From contig NZ_JAHWGP010000041.1 in NCBI RefSeq assembly GCF_020873915.1, positions 1 through 58,336 of the forward strand: a DNA stretch of 58,336 bases, written 5' to 3'. Source of the DNA: Streptomyces sp. DH5 (GTDB lineage Bacteria; Actinomycetota; Actinomycetes; Streptomycetales; Streptomycetaceae). Below the pieces are notes generated by a model, which was not told where the DNA came from, did not search any database, and was given only the letters and a program-made list of their open reading frames with translations. The position numbers and the translations under genes were made by a program. Within the stretch, counting starts at the first letter, position 1; the number at the start of each line of letters is the position of its first letter. Positions 46,532-55,718 of the stretch are shown in pieces.

Positions 46532-46560
46532 TTCTTAGCGGCCGCAAAATAGCTGGGCAA
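46532..46560 (-). promoter_or_regulatory. Promoter of the transglycosylase gene
   Basis: TTGCCC (46560-46555) and TAAGAA (46537-46532) are separated by exactly 17 bases. Transcription is predicted to begin near 46525, at the first base of the leader stem. Confidence 0.55.
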
Positions 46561-46761
46561 AGGTGTGACGTACGAAGCCGGGTAGTGGATCAGGGAGGGG
46601 CGAATCGGGTCAGAGGGGGCAATGTGCCCCGCTCATGTGGACGATATGTCTCTCCTATGGCACTTCGTACGTGACGTGCGTCCTATGCCCGGCCTCACAC
46701 CCGCCCCCCTCCCCTCTCACCCAAGGTTGCTGGAGCAATGCGCTGTGTGAGGTGGTCCCGG

Positions 46762-47805
46762 TCACCGGGGCAGGACCAGGTGCACATCCCCGAACTCGTG
46801 CCACAGGTAGCGCCCGCGCAGCGCCTCCCCGTACCCCCGGTCCACCGCCTCCCGTCCGGCGACCGCCTCCAGCATCAGCAGGTGCGAGGCGGCCGGCTCG
46901 TGCAGCCCCGTCAACAGCCCGTCCACCACCCGCACCCCCCGCTCCGGGGTCACCACCAGATCGGTCCACCCCGCGCCGGCGCGCACCACCCTGTCCGCCC
47001 CGGCCGCCGACTCCACCGCCCGTACGGCCGTCGTCCCCACCCCGATCACCCGGCCGCCCCCCGCCCGCACCGCCCCGATCAGGCGCGCCGACGCCCCGGG
47101 CACCGCGTACCGCTCCGGGTACGGCGGCTCGTGCGCCTCCGCCGACGCCACCCCCGTGTGCAGCGTCACCGGCGCGAACTGCACCCCGCGGCTCACCAGC
47201 TCCGCCACCAGCCGTGCCGTGAAAGGACGCCCCGCACTCGGCATCTCCGCACTCCCCGCACCGTCCGGTGACGGCAGCGCGAACACCGTCTGGTACGCCG
47301 ACAACGGCTGATCCCGCTCCGTGTACGCGTACCGGACGGGCCGCCCGTGCTCCCGCAGCACCCCGAGCACGTCCCGCGACACCCGCGCCCACCACAGCCG
47401 ACCGCCCCGCGCGCTCGACGGCTCCTCCAGTACCAGCCGGGCGCCCCCGGCCAGCCGCACCTCCATACCCGCGGGCGCCCCCGCGCGCGCACGCGTGGTG
47501 CCGCGCCCGTCCGGCTCCCGCAGCTCCACCGCCCAGCGGCCGTCGTCACCCCTCGTGGAGAAGTGCACGACCACCCCCGCGTGCCCGAGCCGCCCGTCGA
47601 CGGCCGCCGCCAGCGTCGGCGACGTGTTCACGACCAGCAGGTCCCCGGCCCGCAGCAGCCGCGGCAGCTCCACGAAGGCGTGGTGCGACACCTCCGTCCC
47701 CCGCGACACCAGCAACCGCACCGAGTCCCGGTCCAGACCGGGCCCCCGCTGCTCCACCGGCACCCGCGCGGACAACTCCTCCGGCACCTCCACGAGCACC
47801 GTCAC
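46762..47805 (-). CDS. QueA-like SAM:tRNA ribosyltransferase-isomerase family protein
   Basis: The 347-residue protein starts at GTG 47805 after GGAGGAG. It contains QueA-family blocks: LLVVNTSPTLAAAVDG near 62 (DxxVxNxTxV-like), FTARLVAELVSRGVQFAPVT near 197 and LHTGVASAE. RGVRVVDGLLTGLHEPAASH with LLMLEAVAG lies near 300. QueA normally makes epoxyqueuosine in tRNA. No other queuosine gene is nearby, and the conserved blocks are diverged, so the role is uncertain. Its start overlaps the SDR stop (GTGA). Confidence 0.85.
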   Translation of the reverse strand: MTVLVEVPEELSARVPVEQRGPGLDRDSVRLLVSRGTEVSHHAFVELPRLLRAGDLLVVNTSPTLAAAVDGRLGHAGVVVHFSTRGDDGRWAVELREPDGRGTTRARAGAPAGMEVRLAGGARLVLEEPSSARGGRLWWARVSRDVLGVLREHGRPVRYAYTERDQPLSAYQTVFALPSPDGAGSAEMPSAGRPFTARLVAELVSRGVQFAPVTLHTGVASAEAHEPPYPERYAVPGASARLIGAVRAGGGRVIGVGTTAVRAVESAAGADRVVRAGAGWTDLVVTPERGVRVVDGLLTGLHEPAASHLLMLEAVAGREAVDRGYGEALRGRYLWHEFGDVHLVLPR

Positions 47806-48500
47806 CGCCGCTCCTCCAGCAGCGTCGGAGCGCCGTAGCGTCCGCTCGCCGGGCGCTCGTCCAACAGCCGCAGGAAGGCGGGCACCACGTCGGCCGGCTC
47901 GGGCCGGGGGCCGTCGTCGTCCGGCACGGCCGCCGCGTACAGCTCCGTCGCCATGTCGCCGGGATCGACCGCCCACACCCGCAGGCCCGGTTCCTCCACC
48001 GCCAGCACCGCCGCCAGCTGGTCCAGGGCCGCCTTGGACGCCCCGTACCCGCCCCACGTCGGATACGCCTCGGCGGCGGCGTCCGAGCTCACCACGAGCA
48101 CCGCGCCCGCGGACGCCGCCCGCAGCAGCGGCAACGCCTCCTGCACCAGCCCCAGCGCCGCCACCAGATTCACCTCCAACGCCCGCCGAAGGCCCTCCAG
48201 CGGTAGCTCCTCCAACGGCACCAGCGGCTCGGCGCCCAGCGCGCTCGCGTTGTGCACCAGCAGATCCACCCCGCCCAGCCGCCACGCCGCAGCCACCAGC
48301 TCCGCACGGTGCCCCGCGTCCGTGACGTCCCCGGGCAGCGCCGTCACCCGCGTGCCGTGCGCCGACACGAGCCCCGCCGTCTCCGCCAGCGGAACCGGCC
48401 CCCGCGCGTCCAGCACCAGATCCCAGCCACGCTCCGCCAGCGCCCGCGCGAGCGCCGCCCCGAGCCCCTTCGAAGCCCCCGTGATGATCGCAACCGGCAT
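47802..48500 (-). CDS. SDR family oxidoreductase
   Basis: The 232-residue protein starts at ATG 48500. It has ITGASKGLGAALARALAERG at the N-terminus, DVTDAGHRAELV near 58 and HNASALG near 83. A Ser in VVSSDAAAEAYPTWGGYGAS precedes a YGASKAAL Tyr/Lys pair. It lacks the PVDGG tail of FabG types. It is coupled to the QueA-like gene through a GTGA overlap. The substrate is unknown. Confidence 0.88.
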   Translation of the reverse strand: MPVAIITGASKGLGAALARALAERGWDLVLDARGPVPLAETAGLVSAHGTRVTALPGDVTDAGHRAELVAAAWRLGGVDLLVHNASALGAEPLVPLEELPLEGLRRALEVNLVAALGLVQEALPLLRAASAGAVLVVSSDAAAEAYPTWGGYGASKAALDQLAAVLAVEEPGLRVWAVDPGDMATELYAAAVPDDDGPRPEPADVVPAFLRLLDERPASGRYGAPTLLEERR

Positions 48501-48609
48501 GACAACCGTCCCCTCGTCCTCCGCGACGCCCGATCGGCGTGCCCTCAACGTAGGGACCGGCCGGCCGCCGCCGCCTCGGCCCCGGGACGCAGAAGCCCGG
48601 GTCCGTTCG

Positions 48610-48750
48610 CCCTACGCCGCCGTCCCCGGGACCGCGGCCCTACGCCTGCGCCGCCGTCCCCGGGACCGCGGCCCTACGCCTGCGCCGCCGTCCCCGGGAC
48701 CGCGGCCCTACGCCTGCGGCCGCGCACACGGGACCGCGGACCTAGGGCCA
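48610..48750. repeat. 34-bp tandem repeat
   Basis: CCCTACGCC starts at 48610, 48638, 48672 and 48706, so the first step is 28 bp and the next two are 34 bp. Units contain GCCGTCCCCGGGACCGCGG. A degenerate partial unit ends near 48750. It lies between the divergent SDR and sensor kinase genes. Confidence 0.85.
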
Positions 48751-48816
48751 CCGCCCCACCGAGGGCCGCCGCCCGCCCGATCCACGCCGTCACCGCCCAC
48801 CGGTACCGTGAGGAAC

Positions 48817-49962
48817 ATGAGCCACGGCCCCCGGTCCGGCCTCGCCGCGGTGAGCGCCGCGTTGCTGGCCATGAGCAGGCACCTCGAGGTGCGCGACGTC
48901 CTCAAGACGATCGTCGCCTCGGCCCGCGAACTCCTCGACGCCCAGTACGCCGCCCTCGGCGTGCCCGACGACCACGGCGGCTTCGCCCAGTTCGTGGTCG
49001 ACGGCGTCGACGACGACCAGTGGAAGGCCATCGGGCCCCTCCCACGCCAGCACGGCATCCTCGCCGCGATGATCGACGAGGCCACCCCGCAGCGCCTCGC
49101 CGACGTGCGCCGCGACCCCCGCTTCGAGGGCTGGCCCAGCGCCCACCCGGATCTCGTCGACTTCCTGGGCCTGCCTATCCGCGACGGCGACGAGGTCATC
49201 GGCGCCCTGTTCCTCGCCAACAAGAACTGCGCCAGGACCGAAGGAACCTGCGGCTTCACCGAGGACGACGAGGACCTGCTGGGCATCCTCGCCCAGCACG
49301 CCGCGATCGCCCTCACCAACGCCCGGCTCTACGAACGCAGCCGCGAACTGACCATCGCCGAGGAACGCTCCCGCCTCGCCCACGAACTCCACGACGCCGT
49401 CAGCCAGAAACTCTTCTCCCTGCGGCTCACCGCCCAGGCAGCCGCCCGCCTCGTCGACCGCGACCCCTCCCGCGCCAAGGGCGAACTCCAGCAGGTGGCC
49501 GTCCTCGCCGCCGAGGCCGCCGAGGAACTGCGCGCGGCGGTCGTCGAGCTGCGCCCCGCCGCACTCGACGAGGACGGCCTGGTCGCCACGCTCCGCACCC
49601 AGGTCCAGGTCCTCGACCGCGCCCACAGCGCACACGTCACCTTCACCGGACACGGCGTGCGCGCCCTGCCAGCGGCCCAGGAGGAGGCGGTGCTGCGCGT
49701 CGCCCAGGAGGCGCTGCACAACGCCCTGCGGCACTCCGGCGGCGACCACGTCGACGTCACCCTGGAACGCAGGGGCGGCGGGGCGGTCCTGCGGGTCACC
49801 GACGACGGCAGCGGATTCGAGGCGCGTCTCGTGCGCCGCGCGGGCCGCCACCTGGGTCTCGTCTCCATGCGGGACCGGGCGAGCGGGGTCGGCGGCCGGC
49901 TGACCGTGGAATCGGCGCCCGGCAAGGGCACCACGATCGAGATGGAGGTCCCCGGTGGCTGA
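48817..49962 (+). CDS. GAF-domain sensor histidine kinase (NarL/LuxR-system type)
   Basis: The 381-residue cytoplasmic kinase has no membrane segment. A GAF domain spans about 15-165. A HisKA_3 dimerisation helix follows with ERSRLAHELHDAVSQKLFSL, whose His192 is the likely phosphoacceptor. The HATPase domain contains EALHNALRHSGG and VTDDGSGF. It starts at ATG after a GAGG, with TACCGT seven bases upstream, so it could be leaderless. It overlaps the response-regulator gene by 8 bases. The signal is unknown. Confidence 0.93.
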   Translation: MSHGPRSGLAAVSAALLAMSRHLEVRDVLKTIVASARELLDAQYAALGVPDDHGGFAQFVVDGVDDDQWKAIGPLPRQHGILAAMIDEATPQRLADVRRDPRFEGWPSAHPDLVDFLGLPIRDGDEVIGALFLANKNCARTEGTCGFTEDDEDLLGILAQHAAIALTNARLYERSRELTIAEERSRLAHELHDAVSQKLFSLRLTAQAAARLVDRDPSRAKGELQQVAVLAAEAAEELRAAVVELRPAALDEDGLVATLRTQVQVLDRAHSAHVTFTGHGVRALPAAQEEAVLRVAQEALHNALRHSGGDHVDVTLERRGGGAVLRVTDDGSGFEARLVRRAGRHLGLVSMRDRASGVGGRLTVESAPGKGTTIEMEVPGG

Positions 49963-50596
49963 CGCAATCAAGGTACTGCTGGTCGACGACCACCAGGTGG
50001 TACGCCGGGGCCTGCGCACCTTCCTCGAGGTGCAGGACGACATCGAGGTCGTGGGCGAGGCCGCGGACGGCGCGGAAGGGGTCGCCCTGGCGGGAGAGCT
50101 GCACCCCGACGTCATCCTCATGGACGTCAAGATGCCGGGCATGGACGGCGTCGACGCCCTGCGCAGGCTCCGCGAGCTCGGGCATCCGGCGCGCGTACTG
50201 ATCGTCACCAGTTTCACCGAGCAGCGCACCGTGGTCCCCGCCCTGCGGGCGGGCGCCGCCGGCTACGTGTACAAGGACGTCGACCCCGACGCGCTCGCCG
50301 GAGCCATCCGCTCCGTGCACGCCGGGCACGTACTGCTCCAGGCAGAGGTGGCGGGCGCGCTGCTGTCCCAGGAGGAGACCGGTTCAGGGCAGGGCCGCGC
50401 GGGCTCCCTCACGGAGCGGGAGCGTGAAGTGCTCGGGCTCATAGCGGACGGCCGCGCCAACCGGGAGATCGCCCGCGCCCTGGTCCTCTCGGAGAAGACC
50501 GTGAAGACCCACGTGTCGAACATCCTGATGAAACTCGACCTGGCGGACCGGACCCAGGCCGCCCTGTGGGCCGTGCGCCACGGCCTCAGCGGCTGA
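49955..50596 (+). CDS. NarL/LuxR-family response regulator
   Basis: The 213-residue protein starts at GTG within the kinase gene. It has a receiver domain with VLLVDDHQVVRRGL, phosphoacceptor Asp57 in DVILMDVKMPGMDG, and the switch Thr/Lys region TSFTEQ and YKDVDPD. A C-terminal LuxR helix-turn-helix reads LTEREREVLGLIADGRANRE then KTVKTHVSNILMKLDL. It is the cognate partner of the preceding kinase. Target genes are not evident; chpE follows on the same strand. Confidence 0.95.
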   Translation: MADAIKVLLVDDHQVVRRGLRTFLEVQDDIEVVGEAADGAEGVALAGELHPDVILMDVKMPGMDGVDALRRLRELGHPARVLIVTSFTEQRTVVPALRAGAAGYVYKDVDPDALAGAIRSVHAGHVLLQAEVAGALLSQEETGSGQGRAGSLTEREREVLGLIADGRANREIARALVLSEKTVKTHVSNILMKLDLADRTQAALWAVRHGLSG

Positions 50597-50754
50597 CCCG
50601 GGACGCCTCCGGCAGGGCGGAAGGTTCCCCTCCGGACCGAGATTCATACCGTAGTGGGAATGTCCCCCGGATGGCCGTATCCCCGGGCGTCGCCGGCCGT
50701 TCTCCAGTGCACGCTGCGGCGCCTGCCGCAGTCACCGCTAGGAGGGCTTGGAAA

Positions 50755-51000
50755 GTGAAGAACCTGAAGAAGGCAGCGGCCGTGACGATGGTGGCCGGTG
50801 GCCTGCTCGCCGCCGGCACCGGAATGGCCTCCGCCACCGACGGCAGCCACGCCCACGGCAAGGCCGTCGGCTCCCCGGGCGTCGTCTCCGGCAACCTCAT
50901 CCAGGTCCCGGTCGACGTTCCGGTCAACGTCTCCGGCAACAGCGTCAACGTCATCGGCCTCCTGAACCCGGCCTTCGGTAACACAGCCGTCAACCACTGA
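50755..51000 (+). CDS. chpE: Short chaplin (ChpE-like) surface protein
   Basis: The 81-residue protein starts at GTG after GGAGG. A signal peptide (KNLKKAAAVTMVAGG to MASA) is followed by one chaplin domain: HGKAVGSPGVVSGNLIQVPV and NSVNVIGLLNPAFGN. It has no Cys, which is the ChpE feature, whereas most short chaplins carry a Cys pair. Chaplins form amyloid layers that let aerial hyphae leave water. From memory chpE (SCO1800) is next to the same two-component genes in S. coelicolor. Confidence 0.94.
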   Translation: MKNLKKAAAVTMVAGGLLAAGTGMASATDGSHAHGKAVGSPGVVSGNLIQVPVDVPVNVSGNSVNVIGLLNPAFGNTAVNH

Positions 51001-51059
51001 CACCTCCAGAGCCCCGGCCCCCGCCCCCACCGAGGCGCCGGGGCTCCCCCCTACCCCCT

Positions 51060-51400
51060 CCCGCCCTCCGCACGCGGCCGCGCCACAACCCGCTCCCCAC
51101 CCCACGCCCGCACGCGCCGAGCTCCGCTCCCCGCCCTCCCACCACCGCTCTCCGCACGTGGCCGCGCCGAGGCCCGCTTCCGCCTCGCTCTTCCGCTCCT
51201 CCCGCGTGGTCGCGCCGAGGCCCACCCTCCGCCCTCCGCGGTCCCGCCTCGCTCCTCCCGCGTGGTCGCGCCGAGGCCCACCCTCCGCCCTCTGCGGGCC
51301 GAGGTCCGCTCTCCCGCCTCGCTGTTCGCGCGTGGTCGCGTCGAGGCCCGCCCTCCGCGGGCCGCTCTCGGCTCTCCGCCCTCCGCGGGCAGTCGTGCCG
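51060..51400. repeat. GC-rich repeats downstream of chpE
   Basis: CGCGTGGTCGCG recurs at 51203, 51259 and 51329, and related CGCACGTGGCCGCG near 51155. Each is followed by CCGAGGCCCACCCTCCGCCC or a variant. The clearest unit is about 56 bp. No gene is supported between 51001 and 51545. Confidence 0.7.
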
Positions 51401-51545
51401 CAGGGCGGCACGGGTGGGCGCGACGGCACCCCGCCGGCGCCGGGCTGCGCGACCTCCCCCCGGCCCGCACCCACGCCAGGGCCACCCGCAAGCCCGGGCT
51501 GCTACAGCCCCCGAACCACCGGCCCCGGCACCGACCGAACGCCCC

Positions 51546-52334
51546 TCACCCGGACCCCCGCTCCTCCACCACGGAGTTGTACGCCGCGACCCGCGCCCGC
51601 CGAGCCGTCCGCTCCACCGGCCGCAACGCCCCCGCCCGCCCCGCCATCTCCGACGCGCTCACCGCACCCCCGTGCCCACCGCCCCCCGCCAGCGACACCA
51701 ACGCCCCCACCCGCTCCGCCAGCTCGAGCACCCGCACCGCCCGAGGCGGATACCCCGGCGCCAGCACATCCCGCCCCCGCGAGGCCATCGCCCGCGCCCG
51801 GTACGCGTCGATCGCCGCCTCCGCCACCGGCCCCGACCCGGCCACGTCCAGCCGCGTCAGCACCTCCGTAGCCTCCCGCAACGCCTCCGCCAGCTCCCGC
51901 TCCGCCTCCCCGAGCGACGGCACATCCGCAGGCGGCGCCTCCCGCACCGGCAGACAGTGCCATACCACCTCCACCCGCACATCACCCGAGGGCCCGGCCT
52001 CGTGCACCTCCGGCACCAGCCCCAGCGCGACCCCCGAACAGACCACCGCCTCCTCCGCAGCCAGCGCACGCGCGTTGAACTCCGCCGGCCCGCTCAACCC
52101 CAGCGGATGCCCGGGCACCGGCAGCGCCACCCGCAGCCCGCTCACCCCGAGCGCCCGCAGCCGCCCCAGCGCCAGCGTGAGCCCCACCGGAGCGGCCTCG
52201 CCCGGCAGCCCCACCACCCGGTGCACCGCGTCCTCCCCGACGACCGCGACCGCGGCGTCATCCGGAGAGACAAGTCCGGCAAGAAGGGCGTTCCCCCAAG
52301 CGGCAAGACGTCCAGAGCGTGGTTCCGAGAGCAT
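51546..52334 (-). CDS. Conserved actinobacterial protein, unknown function
   Basis: The 262-residue protein starts at ATG 52334. It begins PRSGRLAAWGNALLAGLVSP, followed by Val/Ala-rich strands (GLRVALPVPGHPLGLSG near 68) and a long alternating alpha/beta middle (RVEVVWHCLPV). A C-terminal helical region follows (RARVAAYNSVVEERGSG). No known motif, signal or membrane segment is visible. It is divergent from the ABC ATPase gene at 52496. Confidence 0.8.
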   Translation of the reverse strand: MLSEPRSGRLAAWGNALLAGLVSPDDAAVAVVGEDAVHRVVGLPGEAAPVGLTLALGRLRALGVSGLRVALPVPGHPLGLSGPAEFNARALAAEEAVVCSGVALGLVPEVHEAGPSGDVRVEVVWHCLPVREAPPADVPSLGEAERELAEALREATEVLTRLDVAGSGPVAEAAIDAYRARAMASRGRDVLAPGYPPRAVRVLELAERVGALVSLAGGGGHGGAVSASEMAGRAGALRPVERTARRARVAAYNSVVEERGSG

Positions 52335-52495
52335 GCGTACACCCTAGACAGAGCCCGAGACCCGGACCGGAGGAATGTCCGGGGCGACCAGTGGCGTAGA
52401 TTTCATGAAGGGCTGCGCCCACGGGTGCGGCGGACCGACCCAAGGCGTACGCGACAGCCGAGACCGGCCACACTGCAAGGGGAGACAACGCGCTC

Positions 52496-53293
<798 letters not shown>

Positions 53294-53388
53294 ACCTCAC
53301 CGCAGGACGCAACACCCCGAGCCGCACGGCGCGTTCAAACTGATCGGCGCCCTGTCGGCGACCGGGTGCACGGTCCTACCATGGCCGG

Positions 53389-53820
53389 GTGGACATCGAC
53401 GCATGGCTGTGGTGGCTGATCGGCGCGACGGCACTCGGCATCGGGCTCGTGATCACCGCGATGCCCGAACTCGGCATGCTCGCGGTGGGCGCCGTCACCG
53501 CGGCACTGGTCTCCGGCGTCTTCGGCGGCGGAGCCGTCGCCCAGGTCGTGGTCTTCGCCGTCGTCTCGACGGCGCTCATCGCCGTCGTACGCCCCATCGC
53601 CAGGAGACACCGCACCCAACACCCCGGACTCGCCACGGGCGTGGACGCCCTGAAGGGGAAACAGGCCGTCGTCCTGGAACGCGTCGACGGCTCCGGCGGC
53701 CGGATCAAACTCGCCGGCGAGGTCTGGTCGGCACGCGCCCTCGACACCGACCGCGCCTACGACGTGGGCCAGGAAGTGGACGTCGTCGACATCGAGGGAG
53801 CCACGGCGATCGTCATGTGA
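53389..53820 (+). CDS. NfeD family membrane protein
   Basis: The 143-residue protein starts at GTG and has three hydrophobic segments (about 5-70). A C-terminal OB-fold-like NfeD domain follows (KGKQAVVLERVDGSGGRIKL and EVDVVDIEGATAIV). Six bases before the start lies TACCAT, a good -10, with TGTCGG 18 bases further upstream, which predicts a leaderless transcript. NfeD proteins pair with SPFH/stomatin proteins, and one follows directly at 53969. Confidence 0.9.
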   Translation: MDIDAWLWWLIGATALGIGLVITAMPELGMLAVGAVTAALVSGVFGGGAVAQVVVFAVVSTALIAVVRPIARRHRTQHPGLATGVDALKGKQAVVLERVDGSGGRIKLAGEVWSARALDTDRAYDVGQEVDVVDIEGATAIVM

Positions 53821-53968
53821 CCCCCCAACGACACAACTGCGGCGAACAGTCCCCCAGTTGCACCGAAGGTCTGACAGACTCGACCAGCAAGATCTTCAAC
53901 AACGAGATCTTCCCAGGCACGACAGCTGCCCTAGGCGCCGAGGTCAAGAAGGGTTCGGGGAACCGACG

Positions 53969-54913
53969 ATGGAACCGATCATCATCGTCCTGATCATCCT
54001 GGTGGTGTTGGTCTTCATCGCCCTGATCAAGACGATCCAAGTCATCCCACAGGCCAGCGCCGCCATCGTCGAGCGCTTCGGCCGCTACACGCGGACACTG
54101 AACGCGGGCCTCAACATCGTCGTCCCGTTCATCGACACCATCCGCAACCGCATCGACCTGCGCGAACAGGTCGTCCCGTTCCCGCCGCAGCCGGTGATCA
54201 CCCAGGACAACCTGGTCGTCAACATCGACACGGTCATCTACTACCAGGTGACCGACGCCCGGGCCGCCACCTACGAGGTCGCCAGCTACATCCAGGCCAT
54301 CGAGCAGCTCACCGTCACCACCCTGCGCAACATCATCGGCGGCATGGACCTGGAGCGGACCCTCACCTCCCGTGAGGAGATCAACGCGGCCCTGCGCGGC
54401 GTCCTCGACGAAGCCACCGGTAAGTGGGGCATCCGCGTCAACCGCGTCGAGCTCAAGGCCATCGAGCCGCCCACCTCCATTCAGGACTCGATGGAGAAGC
54501 AGATGCGCGCCGACCGCGACAAGCGCGCCGCCATCCTCCAGGCCGAAGGTGTCCGCCAGTCCGAGATCCTGCGCGCCGAGGGCGAGAAGCAGTCCCAGAT
54601 CCTGCGCGCCGAGGGCGAGGCCAAGGCAGCCGCCCTCCGCGCCGAGGGCGAGGCCCAGGCCGTCCGTACGGTGTTCGAGGCCATCCACGCCGGCGACCCG
54701 GACCAGAAGCTGCTCTCCTACCAGTACCTCCAGATGCTCCCGAAGATCGCCGAGGGCGACGCCAACAAGCTCTGGATCGTCCCCAGCGAGATCGGCGACG
54801 CCCTCAAGGGCCTCTCCGGCGCGATGGGCAACTTCGGCGCCATGGGCGGCAACAGCACCCCTGCCCCCAACGTCCCCGCTCAGGAACGCCGCGAGAAGCC
54901 CTCCATCGACTAG
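53969..54913 (+). CDS. SPFH/band 7 (stomatin/paraslipin-like) protein
   Basis: The 314-residue protein has an N-terminal membrane anchor (IIIVLIILVVLVFIALI) and an SPFH domain with QASAAIVERFGRYTRTLNAG near 25 and EQVVPFPPQPVITQDNLVVN near 63. A helical region with repeats of ILRAEGEKQSQ-type heptads spans about 190-235. The last 25 residues are Gly/Asn/Pro-rich. Such proteins oligomerise as membrane microdomain scaffolds, usually with NfeD. It ends at a long hairpin repeat. Confidence 0.93.
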   Translation: MEPIIIVLIILVVLVFIALIKTIQVIPQASAAIVERFGRYTRTLNAGLNIVVPFIDTIRNRIDLREQVVPFPPQPVITQDNLVVNIDTVIYYQVTDARAATYEVASYIQAIEQLTVTTLRNIIGGMDLERTLTSREEINAALRGVLDEATGKWGIRVNRVELKAIEPPTSIQDSMEKQMRADRDKRAAILQAEGVRQSEILRAEGEKQSQILRAEGEAKAAALRAEGEAQAVRTVFEAIHAGDPDQKLLSYQYLQMLPKIAEGDANKLWIVPSEIGDALKGLSGAMGNFGAMGGNSTPAPNVPAQERREKPSID

Positions 54914-54916
54914 GGC

Positions 54917-54993
54917 GACTCCTCAGGGGCGCGGGGAGCTGCGCGACAAGCCGCGGCGCACCCGCGGTCGGGCAGCGCCCCACGCCCCTGAGG
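54917..54993. repeat. Interspersed repeat copy 3, hairpin terminator
   Basis: CAGGGGCGCGGGGAGCTGCG starts the element and matches the left end of copies 1 and 2. CCTCAGGGGCG (54921-54931) and CGCCCCTGAGG (54983-54993) pair perfectly, giving a terminator between convergent genes. Confidence 0.75.
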
Positions 54994-55002
54994 CGAAGCC
55001 GT

Positions 55003-55509
55003 TCACGCCGCGTCCAGCGCCAGCCACTCAGGCAACGCCTCGAACTCCGCCGCGCCCAGCGCCAGCAGCATCGCATCGGCCGGTGTCGGCTCGAACGGCT
55101 TCCGCAGCAACGGCATACCGGCCTGCTCGGGCGTCCGGTTCGCCTTCCGGTGATTGTCCTCCGCGCACGACGCCACCGTGTTCAGCCACGTGTCCTGCCC
55201 ACCGCGCGACCTCGGCACCACGTGGTCCACGGTCGTCGCCCGCCGGCCGCAGTACGCGCACCGGTGACGGTCCCGGACCAGCACACCCCGCCTCGACCAC
55301 GGCGCTTGTCTTCGGAACGGCACCCTCACGTACTGGCAGAGCCTGATCACCCGGGGCGCCGGTATGTCGACCGCGGCTCCACGCATCCGCAGTTCGGGGT
55401 GGGCCTGCTCGACGACGGCCTTGTCCTGAAGCACCAGAACGACGGCTCGGTTCAACGTCACCGTCGACAACGGCTCGAAGCTCGCGTTCAGCACCAGCGT
55501 GTCCCGCAT
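55003..55509 (-). CDS. HNH endonuclease family protein
   Basis: The 168-residue protein starts at ATG after GGAGG. It opens LVLNASFEPLSTVTLNRAVV and has a C-terminal HNH domain: CAYCGRRATTVDHVVPRSRG near 92 with metal Cys and catalytic His, then NTVASCAEDNHRKANRTP. It is a common single-gene actinobacterial HNH protein, not a homing endonuclease in an intron. It lies convergent with the SPFH gene. Role in DNA metabolism or phage defence is not shown. Confidence 0.92.
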   Translation of the reverse strand: MRDTLVLNASFEPLSTVTLNRAVVLVLQDKAVVEQAHPELRMRGAAVDIPAPRVIRLCQYVRVPFRRQAPWSRRGVLVRDRHRCAYCGRRATTVDHVVPRSRGGQDTWLNTVASCAEDNHRKANRTPEQAGMPLLRKPFEPTPADAMLLALGAAEFEALPEWLALDAA

Positions 55510-55646
55510 ACCAGCCCACCTCCCGTGTGCACCGGCCCACCCCTCGGCGGGCTGGGGTCAACTCTGGCCGGGCACGCCGGGATGGACAACGCAATATCCG
55601 CTGTTCCCGCAGGAGGCGCCCCCTGTGCGCCCCCGGAAACAAAAAT

Positions 55647-55682
55647 GCCCGCCCCTGATCAATTCCAAGACCAGGGGCGGGC
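55647..55682 (-). terminator. Intrinsic terminator of the PEBP gene
   Basis: GCCCGCCCCTG (55647-55657) and CAGGGGCGGGC (55672-55682) form a perfect 11-bp stem. On the minus strand the stem is followed by ATTTTTG, a real U-tract, unusual for this GC-rich genome. It lies 36 bases past the PEBP stop. Confidence 0.9.
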
Positions 55683-55718
55683 AAACGTTCCGTGAACGCC
55701 GGGAGCCGAGCGGAAGGT

